Program-made: the position numbers and the translations under genes
The notes under the pieces: generated by a model
The model's database searches: none
What the model saw: the letters and a program-made list of their open reading frames with translations, nothing else
What the model was told of the DNA's origin: nothing
In this document: piece by piece, positions 31,893-39,742 of the stretch
How the letters are laid out: every line of letters begins with the position of its first letter
Numbering within the stretch: the first letter of the stretch is position 1
Source: Opitutales bacterium
GTDB lineage: Bacteria > Verrucomicrobiota > Verrucomicrobiia > Opitutales > Seribacteraceae
DNA: 50,000 nucleotides
Assembly: GCA_028045305.1 (NCBI GenBank)
Contig: JAOFTV010000012.1
Coordinates: forward strand, 1-50,000
Reading direction: 5' to 3'

Positions 31893-33860
31893 CTACTCGT
31901 TTGGATTAGTTGGTTCCAAGAAAGATTTCACACCACCATTAGCATCTCGGACAATGATCACTCCTTCATTTTTGCCAAGAACTTCGCCACCTCTAGAAGA
32001 GTCATCCGAATATCTCCAACCGCCGCCAGAAATAACAATTTGGGGTGCGGAACTGTAACCCGAACCACCAGAAGTAACTGTAAAACTTCCACCCGAAGTT
32101 ACCGTACCGTTTGCATTGGAACCACCGCCGCCGACCGCCCACCACTTGGCACTTTGCGAATACCCACCGCCCGAACTACCAACATTCCAAGATGGAGAAC
32201 CTTCATTGGACTTGAAATTTACATTACGCTGTTTTTCCACAACTACATAACCAGACCCACTCCCAACAATCTCATGAGTTCCAATCAAGTTTGAATATAC
32301 GATAGAACCAGTTCCATTTGTATCTACGCTTTCTCCAGTGGTTGCATTTAACTCACTGCCTCCATCATCGCTAAGTAAGTAACCCTGAACATCGGAAAGG
32401 GTAATGGTGAATCCAGTTGCAGGAGTAGTACCTGAAAGTGTGAGTTTGGTAAAGTTACCATCATTCCCGTTAGTCGTTGCACCAGCGCCCGCTGCGTTTG
32501 TGCAAGTTTCAACCGCAGTAACGGTACCCGATCCAATGAATAAATCGTTTGAAGTTATAGCGTTACTGCCACCACTTCCAGATTTTGCACCCGCTTGCAT
32601 CAATGAAGTTACACTACCATTTACACCTTCTTTATACCAAAAAGTTTTCCAAGTGCTACCTGCAAGAAAAGTGATAAAATCTGCGTCGGTATCGGAGTTG
32701 CTAGTACCAGCACGAAATTTTGAATTACTGGAGGGCGAAATGGCGGTCGAAGGGATTATTTCAGCCAGTAATAAATCCATACCCATGGGATTATTTAGCA
32801 CAATCTGATTACCCTCTTCAGGAAGTAATATTGTTGTATTTTCGGTCGATACTGCACCGCTTGCTTCAAAAGTAACATCACCAGTCGTTCGTTTAGCGAC
32901 AATAACTGCTTCATCTGGAAAAATTACTTGGTTATTCTTACGGATAGGAGTACTACCGTACCAACCGTCTGTAACACTTGCACCTGAGCAGAAAGATAAT
33001 GCACTGTAACCCCCAGTATCAATATCCCAATAGTAAACCCAATCAGAGTTAGTCCGATTATATATTGAGCGAGAAGAAGCAGTTGTCCAGTTAGTTGGCA
33101 GGTCCGTAGAAAGTGTTCCCAAAAAAGAACCGATCGTAGTAGCCGGTATAATTTCAATTAGTGTTCCGGCAGAAAAGAAAGTGCTTGCTGTTGCAGTTTC
33201 ACCATTAGCGACTCTATCAAAAGATAGATTCAAAGTTGTCGCCGAATTGTCATTTATGAGGAAATATCTACCGTAGAAGGATGATTCTTGATCTATAATT
33301 CGAACTAAATGTGCCCCTCCAATAACTTTAGCTGTTGGAGTGGTGTTGTAAGTTGAACCGGCTGTAGTAATAGAAATTCCAGTAATTTGACCACTGGAAA
33401 CAGTAGATGTGGCAGTCGCCAGATCTCCACCGCCATCTGGATAATCGATAAGAATATTCGGTGCATTGGAAAACCCTCCAAGGTAACTTACAAAACCTCC
33501 TCCGTAAGAGATTGCAATTGAGCCAACAGTTGTGCCACTCCGCGTAACGGTTAGGGATGGAACTTGAGCATCCTTAAAAAATGAACCGGCGATAAAAGCA
33601 TCAGTTGTCACATTTTCATCATCTGTGGATGCGGCAAATGTAATATTTGAATCAGAAACAGAGTCAACTGCACCAGTGAATACAGAGTTTTCACTCGAAC
33701 CCATAGTAAGAATTAAATAATTGGGTGCTCCAGATGTTCCATTTAAGGTAACGCTGCTTGACCCACTTATGCCCCCCACTTCAGCACTGGCGACTGGGAG
33801 TGAGGGGGGGGAAATAACAACAGCGAGCAATCCAATAAAAAGGTGAGTGGACAATTTCAT
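31893..33860 (-). CDS. Exported TIGR02597-like protein with 'GSGY..aP.i.i.GGG' repeats
   Basis: 655-residue secreted protein with a clear signal peptide (MKLSTHLFIGLLAVVISPPS to ASAE). The Pro-Pro of the signal is encoded by an 8-C run at 33804-33811 (plus-strand G). Residues ~100-185 hold two imperfect copies of a 'g.sgY.saP.v.i.GGg' repeat (ITTAGSTYNTTPTAKVIGGA), and a third is at the C-terminus (VTSGGSGYSSAPQIVISGGG). Between ~187 and ~480, HLVRIIDQESSFYGRYFLIN, then SAGTLIEIIPATTIGSFLG, then PDEAVIVAKRTTGDVTFEASG, match what I recall of the verrucomicrobial TIGR02597 family. Ser/Gly/Thr/Asn-rich throughout. No PEP-CTERM or anchor is visible. Function unknown; probably extracellular or outer-surface. 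It lies downstream of lptF/G on the same strand but 120 bp apart. Confidence 0.75.
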   Translation of the reverse strand: MKLSTHLFIGLLAVVISPPSLPVASAEVGGISGSSSVTLNGTSGAPNYLILTMGSSENSVFTGAVDSVSDSNITFAASTDDENVTTDAFIAGSFFKDAQVPSLTVTRSGTTVGSIAISYGGGFVSYLGGFSNAPNILIDYPDGGGDLATATSTVSSGQITGISITTAGSTYNTTPTAKVIGGAHLVRIIDQESSFYGRYFLINDNSATTLNLSFDRVANGETATASTFFSAGTLIEIIPATTIGSFLGTLSTDLPTNWTTASSRSIYNRTNSDWVYYWDIDTGGYSALSFCSGASVTDGWYGSTPIRKNNQVIFPDEAVIVAKRTTGDVTFEASGAVSTENTTILLPEEGNQIVLNNPMGMDLLLAEIIPSTAISPSSNSKFRAGTSNSDTDADFITFLAGSTWKTFWYKEGVNGSVTSLMQAGAKSGSGGSNAITSNDLFIGSGTVTAVETCTNAAGAGATTNGNDGNFTKLTLSGTTPATGFTITLSDVQGYLLSDDGGSELNATTGESVDTNGTGSIVYSNLIGTHEIVGSGSGYVVVEKQRNVNFKSNEGSPSWNVGSSGGGYSQSAKWWAVGGGGSNANGTVTSGGSFTVTSGGSGYSSAPQIVISGGGWRYSDDSSRGGEVLGKNEGVIIVRDANGGVKSFLEPTNPNE

Positions 33861-33980
33861 AATCTTAATAAGAATAGTTTTACATGAGTGGGCTACATTA
33901 TTATATTAGCGTTACTTTAGGAAATGTTACAAGAAAGTTTTAAATTGGGAAAATATTTCTCATAACAAAGGTTTTTTTGG

Positions 33981-35138
33981 TTAAAAACTACGGGTTTTAA
34001 TTCTTAAAAAAAGAAAAAGAACGGCAAGAAACGAAGATATCCACCAACCCCACCCTGCATCACCCAAAAACCTAAATCCTGCGTATCCAAGTAAATAAAA
34101 AATCAAGCATGCGCAAACGCCCAGGAATAAATTGTTTGCTTTATCTTTTTTTCCTTTATTTAAACCCAATGGAATTAATAAAAAAGAGAGAAAAAAAGGT
34201 GAGCAACCAAGGGCGAGGCTTTTATTAAGATGCGCCCAGGCCGAGTCAGGCAATTTCGATTCCTTATTTTGCTTAAGCATATGCCATTGATGAACGGGCA
34301 GTCTTTTGGGATTCAGCCCAAGCCTATTGCCAGAATATAGAGAGACCTCTAAAGGTTGCTTCCATTTTTCGAAAGATACAAAGCGATGAGAATTTTTCTC
34401 TTCCCCAAAATCGAGCTTTTCCAAATCTATTCCTGACAAATTGAACTGGGCAATTCCGGAAGCTAAGTCCTTAGAAACGAGGGCTTTTTTAGCATGTATG
34501 AGGGTCAAAAAATTTCCCTTATCATCTATTAACAAAATTCTCATATTTAGCCATTCCTCTTCGCTGGCATGCCCCACGCTCAATCTTGCTGTACTCGCCT
34601 CCCCCCCAAATAGTCCATCGAGTCCCTTAACTCCCCCATTATTTACTTTTTTCCTGAGCGAAACTTCAAACTCGGCTCCCTCATTTGCTAAAACACTCAA
34701 GTTTTCCCAAGCAAGCTCATGCTTTCTTTCTTCAAACTGTGCCCGTGCAAGAGGTGCCCAAACCAGAGATGCGAAACAGCAAAGAGTAGAAATACAGAGG
34801 GAGGCACTGTAAAGGGGAACCTGCCAACTTCGAGAATTAAAACCAAGGGAATGAAGCGCAACTATTTCACCATCAGCAGACCATCTTCCCACACAGAATA
34901 AAACAGCTAGACAAAACCCAAAGGGTAGTCCCATGGAAAGGGCGTAAGGGAAGAGTAAAAAAATTAATTCGAAAAAGGTAGTAGACGAATAGGACAGAGC
35001 TTGTAACAAAGCCTCATCGTGCCTTGAGAGGTTGGCATAAAGCAAGATTCCAGAAAGGGATAAACTGCCCCAAAATGTGGAAAGAAAAATCTCCCTAAAA
35101 ATGTAGCGGCGAATGATGCTGGAAGTTTTCCGGATCAT
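33981..35138 (-). CDS. LptF/LptG-family LPS export permease
   Basis: Inner-membrane permease (YjgP/YjgQ family, 385 residues) of the LptBFGC complex that extracts LPS and passes it to the periplasmic bridge. The N-terminus IIRRYIFREIFLSTFWGSLSL matches the family. Membrane helices lie near 20-40, 55-80 and 100-125, then a periplasmic beta-jellyroll region (~140-270), then three C-terminal helices (SPFFLSFLLIPLGLNKG, LFLGVCACLIFYLLGYAGF, WWISSFLAVLFLFLRI). I cannot tell LptF from LptG. ATG 35138 follows the kdsB stop with no gap, so KDO activation and LPS transport share a transcript. A 7-C run lies at ~34601. Confidence 0.88.
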   Translation of the reverse strand: MIRKTSSIIRRYIFREIFLSTFWGSLSLSGILLYANLSRHDEALLQALSYSSTTFFELIFLLFPYALSMGLPFGFCLAVLFCVGRWSADGEIVALHSLGFNSRSWQVPLYSASLCISTLCCFASLVWAPLARAQFEERKHELAWENLSVLANEGAEFEVSLRKKVNNGGVKGLDGLFGGEASTARLSVGHASEEEWLNMRILLIDDKGNFLTLIHAKKALVSKDLASGIAQFNLSGIDLEKLDFGEEKNSHRFVSFEKWKQPLEVSLYSGNRLGLNPKRLPVHQWHMLKQNKESKLPDSAWAHLNKSLALGCSPFFLSFLLIPLGLNKGKKDKANNLFLGVCACLIFYLLGYAGFRFLGDAGWGWWISSFLAVLFLFLRIKTRSF

Positions 35139-35879
35139 TTAGCCTGAACTAGAAAAGTTCAACTTTGCCAAGTCCTCAGGGACATCGACTCCCACGGTAT
35201 CCCGACCCACCTCAACAACTGAAATTCGAAAGCCCATTTCAAGCGCTCTTAGTTGTTCCAGTTTTTCAATTCTTTCCAATTTACCTTGCTTGGATGATGC
35301 AAAATGACGGAGGAAGGATTGGCCGTACCCATACATACCGAGATGTTTAAGAGCTGTACCCGACATTCCTCCTTCACTTTCTCGCTCATATGGAATATTT
35401 GCCCGTGAAAAATAGATGGCAAAACCGGATGCGTCCCTGACAACTTTTACCTGGTTGGAATCGAGGAAATCTTCCCTTTTTTTAAAAGCTACCGCCAGGG
35501 TAGCTAAATCTGCTCCTTTCTTCTTTAAACCCTCGGTAAGAGCAAGTAAATGTTCGCGGTGAACCAAGGGCTCATCAGCCTGTACATTTATCACAGATTC
35601 GGCACCAACAGTTTCGTTCGCTTGAGCAATACGATCTGTACCCGATGGCAGGTCTGGAGAAGTCATGACAAATGAAAAACCGGCAGTTTTTAAAACGCGG
35701 GCAAAGTCTTCACTGTCTACTGCAAAAAAAAGTTGAAACTCAGGGGCATGCTGCCTAATTCGTTCCGCCGTGCGTAGAATCAAAGGCTGCCCACCGGCAT
35801 CCGCCAACAATTTACCTGGAAATCGACTAGATGCCATTCGGGCAGGTACAATGATGGTCGGTAATTCGAGTTCGTTCAT
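35139..35879 (-). CDS. kdsB: 3-deoxy-manno-octulosonate cytidylyltransferase
   Basis: Cytosolic enzyme making CMP-KDO from CTP and KDO for the inner core of LPS; 246 residues, standard. The nucleotide-binding start is [20 protein letters not shown] (residues 8-27). Other family motifs are [11 protein letters not shown], then [11 protein letters not shown] (metal/CTP site), [21 protein letters not shown], and [21 protein letters not shown] 35879 is clear. It is directly joined to the LptF/G gene, a functional LPS pair, and divergent from trpB across 77 bp. Its presence supports an LPS-bearing, Gram-negative outer membrane. Confidence 0.95.
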   Translation of the reverse strand: MNELELPTIIVPARMASSRFPGKLLADAGGQPLILRTAERIRQHAPEFQLFFAVDSEDFARVLKTAGFSFVMTSPDLPSGTDRIAQANETVGAESVINVQADEPLVHREHLLALTEGLKKKGADLATLAVAFKKREDFLDSNQVKVVRDASGFAIYFSRANIPYERESEGGMSGTALKHLGMYGYGQSFLRHFASSKQGKLERIEKLEQLRALEMGFRISVVEVGRDTVGVDVPEDLAKLNFSSSG

Positions 35880-35921
35880 GTAAAAAAGGGTACTTTGAGG
35901 TTTTTTCGGTTACTTCTTGGG

Positions 35922-35949
35922 TTGTCGCAAGCAAATCCGTACCTATTCT
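35922..35949 (+). promoter_or_regulatory. Candidate promoter for trpB-yicC
   Basis: TTGTCG (35922-35927), a 16-nt spacer and TATTCT (35944-35949). If used, transcription would begin about 7 nt later, at or next to the GTG start (35957), implying a nearly leaderless mRNA. There is no Shine-Dalgarno-like sequence before the GTG. Weak evidence. Confidence 0.25.
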
Positions 35950-35956
35950 GTATATC

Positions 35957-37222
35957 GTGATCCATAAAGAAATAATTAAACACCCTACCCTTTCATCTCC
36001 GCAGGACCGCTTTGCTCTGCCCGATTCCTCTGGGTGCTTTGGACCATATGGTGGCAGTTATGTACCTGAAACTCTCTACCATCCATTAAGCGAACTCAAT
36101 GATGCTTATGTCGAAGCAAAAAAAGATCCAGATTTCCAACAGGAGTTATCCCGCTTACTCAAGGAATTTGCCGGTCGCCCCACCGAATTATATTTCGCCG
36201 AGCGTCTTACCAAGGAACTGGGTGGTGCTAAAATATATTTGAAGAGGGAAGATTTACTTCACACAGGTGCTCACAAAATCAATAATGCACTAGGACAAGC
36301 CCTGCTCGCCAAAAGGATGGGCAAAAAACGAATTATTGCCGAAACGGGTGCCGGACAGCATGGAATCGCCACCGCTTCGGTATGTGCTAAATTTGGTATG
36401 GATTGCAAAATATACATGGGAGCAGAGGATATGCGCCGCCAAGCCCTGAATGTCTTTCGTATGCGATTGAGTGGAGCGGAAGTGCATGGTGTGGAAGCCG
36501 GTAGCAAGACCCTCAAGGAAGCGATCAATGAGGCGATGAGAGATTGGGTGACGAATGTGCGATCCACACATTATATCTTGGGTTCGGCTCTCGGAGCCCA
36601 TCCCTATCCGGGCATGGTTCGCGATTTTCACCGAGTAATCAGCGAAGAGACCAAAAGACAATTCCTGGAGATGGAAGGTAGGCTTCCTGATGAGATGATT
36701 GCCTGTGTGGGTGGGGGAAGCAATGCAATTGGCTTCTTTTTCGATTTCCTGGAGGATTTAGATGTTCGACTGATTGGTGTGGAAGCTGGTGGGCGCTCTC
36801 TTGACGAAGGCGAACATGCCGCCCGTTTCGAGGGAGGTAAACTTGGAGTGCTCCAAGGTTGCAAAACTTGGATCCTGCAAAATGCGGAAGGGCAAATCAA
36901 CCCGACCCACTCGGTCTCGGCCGGGCTCGACTATGCAGCCATCGGGCCTGAACATGCTTACTACCGGGATCTTGGAAGAATTGAATTTGCTCATGCAGGC
37001 GATAAAGACGCACTTGACGCCTTCCGTAAGCTCTCCTGCGTAGAAGGCATATTACCCGCCCTGGAAACTTCTCACGGATTGGCTCACGCCTTTAAACGGG
37101 CAGCCCAAATGACTCCAGATCAAACAGTATGCGTTAACTTAAGTGGCCGGGGGGACAAGGATGCGATGGAAGCCGCCAGAGTGATGGGAGTAACCGGATT
37201 ACCAGAAATGCCACTTCCATGA
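35957..37222 (+). CDS. trpB: Tryptophan synthase beta chain
   Basis: PLP enzyme joining indole and serine to tryptophan; 421 residues. The start is GTG (35957), the only start before conserved sequence. Motifs: [14 protein letters not shown], then [12 protein letters not shown], the PLP lysine in [14 protein letters not shown] (K107), [19 protein letters not shown], the phosphate-binding [12 protein letters not shown], then [17 protein letters not shown], and the C-terminal [10 protein letters not shown]. This is the TrpB1 type. No trpA, trpC or trpF lies next to it; it shares a 4-nt ATGA overlap with yicC instead, so the trp genes are dispersed, at least on this side. Confidence 0.97.
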   Translation: MIHKEIIKHPTLSSPQDRFALPDSSGCFGPYGGSYVPETLYHPLSELNDAYVEAKKDPDFQQELSRLLKEFAGRPTELYFAERLTKELGGAKIYLKREDLLHTGAHKINNALGQALLAKRMGKKRIIAETGAGQHGIATASVCAKFGMDCKIYMGAEDMRRQALNVFRMRLSGAEVHGVEAGSKTLKEAINEAMRDWVTNVRSTHYILGSALGAHPYPGMVRDFHRVISEETKRQFLEMEGRLPDEMIACVGGGSNAIGFFFDFLEDLDVRLIGVEAGGRSLDEGEHAARFEGGKLGVLQGCKTWILQNAEGQINPTHSVSAGLDYAAIGPEHAYYRDLGRIEFAHAGDKDALDAFRKLSCVEGILPALETSHGLAHAFKRAAQMTPDQTVCVNLSGRGDKDAMEAARVMGVTGLPEMPLP

Positions 37223-38094
37223 AGAGTATGACTGGTTATGGGCAAGGGTCCTTAGAAACCTTGGAGTTTTGTGGATCCCTTGAAATTTCTTCGGTAAACA
37301 AACGAGGATTTGAACTTGTCTTTCACCTACCTCGGGAATGGCAAGTCTTGGAACGATTGTTTGCTCGTATAATCCGAGGGAAAATAAACCGTGGTCGAAT
37401 CCGTGTAGCCCTAAACCTTGCGAACCCCGCTGAATCCGGTGCAGGTTCCTGGCTGAATGAATCCCTTGTTTCACAAGAACTCGAACGATTAAAAAAGTTT
37501 TGCACTGAACGGAAAATTCCACACGAACCGAATGCCGAACTCGTTTACAGGATCGCATCGTCACTCAAGGACCAATCGTTCCTTCCTCCTGCGGACAAAG
37601 TGGAAAGTTCTTTACTGCGAGCGGTTGAAAAAGCCTTGGATGGTTTAATTGAAATGCGATTAATTGAAGGAGAAGCCCTTAAAGAGGACTTGTATTCCAG
37701 AATTAATCATTTGCATAAATTTCTGATAGCTTTGTCAAAATCAAGTCAGGGAATGGCTCGGGAATGGAAAGACAAATTATTCATTCGATTACAGGAGCAG
37801 GGTCTAGAAATCGACGAAAGCGATGAAAGGGTAGTAAAAGAAATTGCCCTTTTTGCTGATAAATCAGACATTTCCGAAGAATTGACTCGAATAGCAAGTC
37901 ACTTGGAACAATTCAAAGATTGCTTGGATTCCGCTGAACCCGTGGGCAGGAAGTTGGAATTTATAACTCAGGAACTTTTGCGCGAATTTAATACATTGGG
38001 CTCTAAATCAGCTCGACCAGAATGTACCAAGCAAGCTATCGACGCCAAAGTTGAACTGGAAAAAATTCGCGAACAAATCTCAAATATCGAGTAA
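37219..38094 (+). CDS. yicC: YicC family endoribonuclease/RNA-binding protein
   Basis: Cytosolic YicC/YloC family protein of 291 residues, implicated in RNA turnover. The N-terminus [15 protein letters not shown] is diagnostic ('MTGyG'). [18 protein letters not shown] and [18 protein letters not shown] follow, and the C-terminal DUF1732 part ends [20 protein letters not shown] with [16 protein letters not shown]. Start ATG 37219 overlaps the trpB stop as ATGA, so translation is probably coupled. Convergent with lspA after 44 bp; no strong terminator is visible between them. Confidence 0.95.
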   Translation: MKSMTGYGQGSLETLEFCGSLEISSVNKRGFELVFHLPREWQVLERLFARIIRGKINRGRIRVALNLANPAESGAGSWLNESLVSQELERLKKFCTERKIPHEPNAELVYRIASSLKDQSFLPPADKVESSLLRAVEKALDGLIEMRLIEGEALKEDLYSRINHLHKFLIALSKSSQGMAREWKDKLFIRLQEQGLEIDESDERVVKEIALFADKSDISEELTRIASHLEQFKDCLDSAEPVGRKLEFITQELLREFNTLGSKSARPECTKQAIDAKVELEKIREQISNIE

Positions 38095-38138
38095 GACGGG
38101 AGACCTTCTACCCAACACAGAGCCGAAAATTGGTTCAA

Positions 38139-38660
38139 TCAGGATCTTGGAACTTTCCCAACCTTTTGCTTGCTCTCTAGGAGGCCAGCAATTGCACATG
38201 ATATAGCTCCAATGCATAGTGCGGAATCGGCAACATTGAAGACTGGATAATCGTATTGGAAATAAGGTAGATAAACATCTACAAAATCAACCACTTCAGC
38301 AGGGGTACGGAATAAACGATCGGCCAGATTTCCAGCAATCCCTCCGCATATGCCTCCAAAAACCAATTGCAATCCTGGTTTATTCAATTCCAATTGTTTA
38401 CGAAAAATAAATATTGCCAGCAAAGCGATGACTGCGAGGGCGGTAAGAGCATTAGGATAATCTGAAAACATACTCCAGGCGGCCCCAGGATTGGTAACAT
38501 AGGTAATTTCAAGAAGAACTTCCGGGCCTTCTATCCAATCTATAATTGGAATGGGGTTTCGTCTGAGTTCAACCGCACGCTCAACAACCCAATGCTTGCT
38601 AGCCTGATCAAGCCCGAACACTCCAAATGCAAGTGCCCAAAAACGAATGTAATTCACCAA
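38139..38660 (-). CDS. lspA: Lipoprotein signal peptidase (signal peptidase II)
   Basis: Inner-membrane aspartic peptidase that removes lipoprotein signal peptides after diacylglyceryl modification; 173 residues with four membrane helices. Motifs: FGLDQASKHWV near the N-terminus; VTNPGAAWSMFSDYP (the 'N.GaAf' block); GGIAGNLADRLFRTPAEVVDF with the first catalytic Asp; and YPVFNVADSALCIGA with the second. The start is TTG 38660 or, three bases on, GTG 38657; the GTG is equally plausible. Last gene of the ileS - DksA-like - lspA run. The LysM lipoprotein at 12.4-13.2 kb is a candidate substrate. Confidence 0.94.
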   Translation of the reverse strand: MVNYIRFWALAFGVFGLDQASKHWVVERAVELRRNPIPIIDWIEGPEVLLEITYVTNPGAAWSMFSDYPNALTALAVIALLAIFIFRKQLELNKPGLQLVFGGICGGIAGNLADRLFRTPAEVVDFVDVYLPYFQYDYPVFNVADSALCIGAISCAIAGLLESKQKVGKVPRS

Positions 38661-38700
38661 GTTAGATTATCTAAAAAGGGAAAAAGTAATTATATGTGGC

Positions 38701-39714
38701 TCAATCATCCTGCCCCATCGTGGAGTCGGAAATCGTTGCGAATGTCCCGGTTGCTTGGTCTCTCTCCTTACGATTTCCGCTTTCAAATAAAACCTGTCCC
38801 TCAAGTGAAAAACGAGTAAAAGGAACGGCACGAAGGCGATTCTTGTTAATTGGCTTATTTGTTTGCTGGCAAGTGCCATAAGAACCGTCGAAGATACGAT
38901 CGATCGCATCTTCGATTTCTTCTAGGGCTTCATGATCATTCGCTACCATAGAAAGAGCGAGATCTCGATCAAAAGTCTCAGTGCCGGCATCACTCGAATT
39001 TAATGAAAGCTCTCCTGACTCTCTAGCAGAAGCACCAATGGTTTCATTAGATCGCTCTCCCAAAGAGCCTTTCAACGCATCCCTCAACGAAATGAGAGAC
39101 TTATAAAAGGGCATCCATTGCTTTGGCACCTTGTTATCGTCTCTGCGAATTTGCTTCTCATTGGATGTAGGTACACCAAACCCCAAAATATCATCAATCG
39201 AAGCACTCGTGATTTTCTTAACCTTTGATGCTTTAGCCGACTTTTTAGGTGCGACTTTTACAACCGCAACTTTTTCAGGGGCTTTTTTCTTTTCTTTCTT
39301 TTCAGGAGTTTTCTTACGGGAAGAAAGAAGGGAACGAATATCACTGATTGAAAATCCACTACTTTCCGCACTATCCTCCTTGGAGTTTTGAGGATTAGAT
39401 TTGGCTGCCAATTCTCTCAATTTCGCCACTGCAGATGCTTTTGTGGACTTTGCCGAGGTTGATTGAGAAGATTGCACCTTAGGCTTAGCTTTTATGGAAG
39501 GTTTGGACGGTGACTTCTTGACCGTAGCGGCTTTCTTCTTTGCTACAGGTTTCACCTTGGCAGGCTTGGAGACTTTCTTGGGAGCTGCAGGCTTCTTTGG
39601 TGGGGTGGTTGTTTTGGGCAACGATTTCTTCCCTACAGTCGACTTTGTCGATGCAGGTTTTGCCTTTATTGATTTTGCTCGGGTTGTGGAGGTGGCTTTC
39701 TTTTTTGCAGTCAT
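38701..39714 (-). CDS. DksA/TraR-type protein with Lys/Ala/Pro-rich histone-like tail and degenerate zinc finger
   Basis: About 337 residues from ATG 39714; the longer open frame is discarded because its first 53 codons overlap ileS. Residues 1-170 are Lys/Ala/Pro/Ser-rich, like a histone H1 or AlgP tail (KPVAKKKAATVKKSPSKPS). The last ~90 residues are DksA/TraR-like: DHEALEEIEDAIDRIFDGSYGTC, then NKPINKNRLRAVPFTRFSLEGQ. The four-Cys zinc finger is degenerate, with one Cys left (GTCQQT) and the second pair replaced by FSLEG. DksA proteins bind the RNA polymerase secondary channel; here the tail suggests nucleic-acid binding too. It lies 28 bp after ileS and 40 bp before lspA; dksA next to lspA also occurs in Chlamydia. 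Confidence 0.8.
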   Translation of the reverse strand: MTAKKKATSTTRAKSIKAKPASTKSTVGKKSLPKTTTPPKKPAAPKKVSKPAKVKPVAKKKAATVKKSPSKPSIKAKPKVQSSQSTSAKSTKASAVAKLRELAAKSNPQNSKEDSAESSGFSISDIRSLLSSRKKTPEKKEKKKAPEKVAVVKVAPKKSAKASKVKKITSASIDDILGFGVPTSNEKQIRRDDNKVPKQWMPFYKSLISLRDALKGSLGERSNETIGASARESGELSLNSSDAGTETFDRDLALSMVANDHEALEEIEDAIDRIFDGSYGTCQQTNKPINKNRLRAVPFTRFSLEGQVLFESGNRKERDQATGTFATISDSTMGQDD

Positions 39715-39742
39715 GGGAAATGAATTTCGGGAATATACTGCT

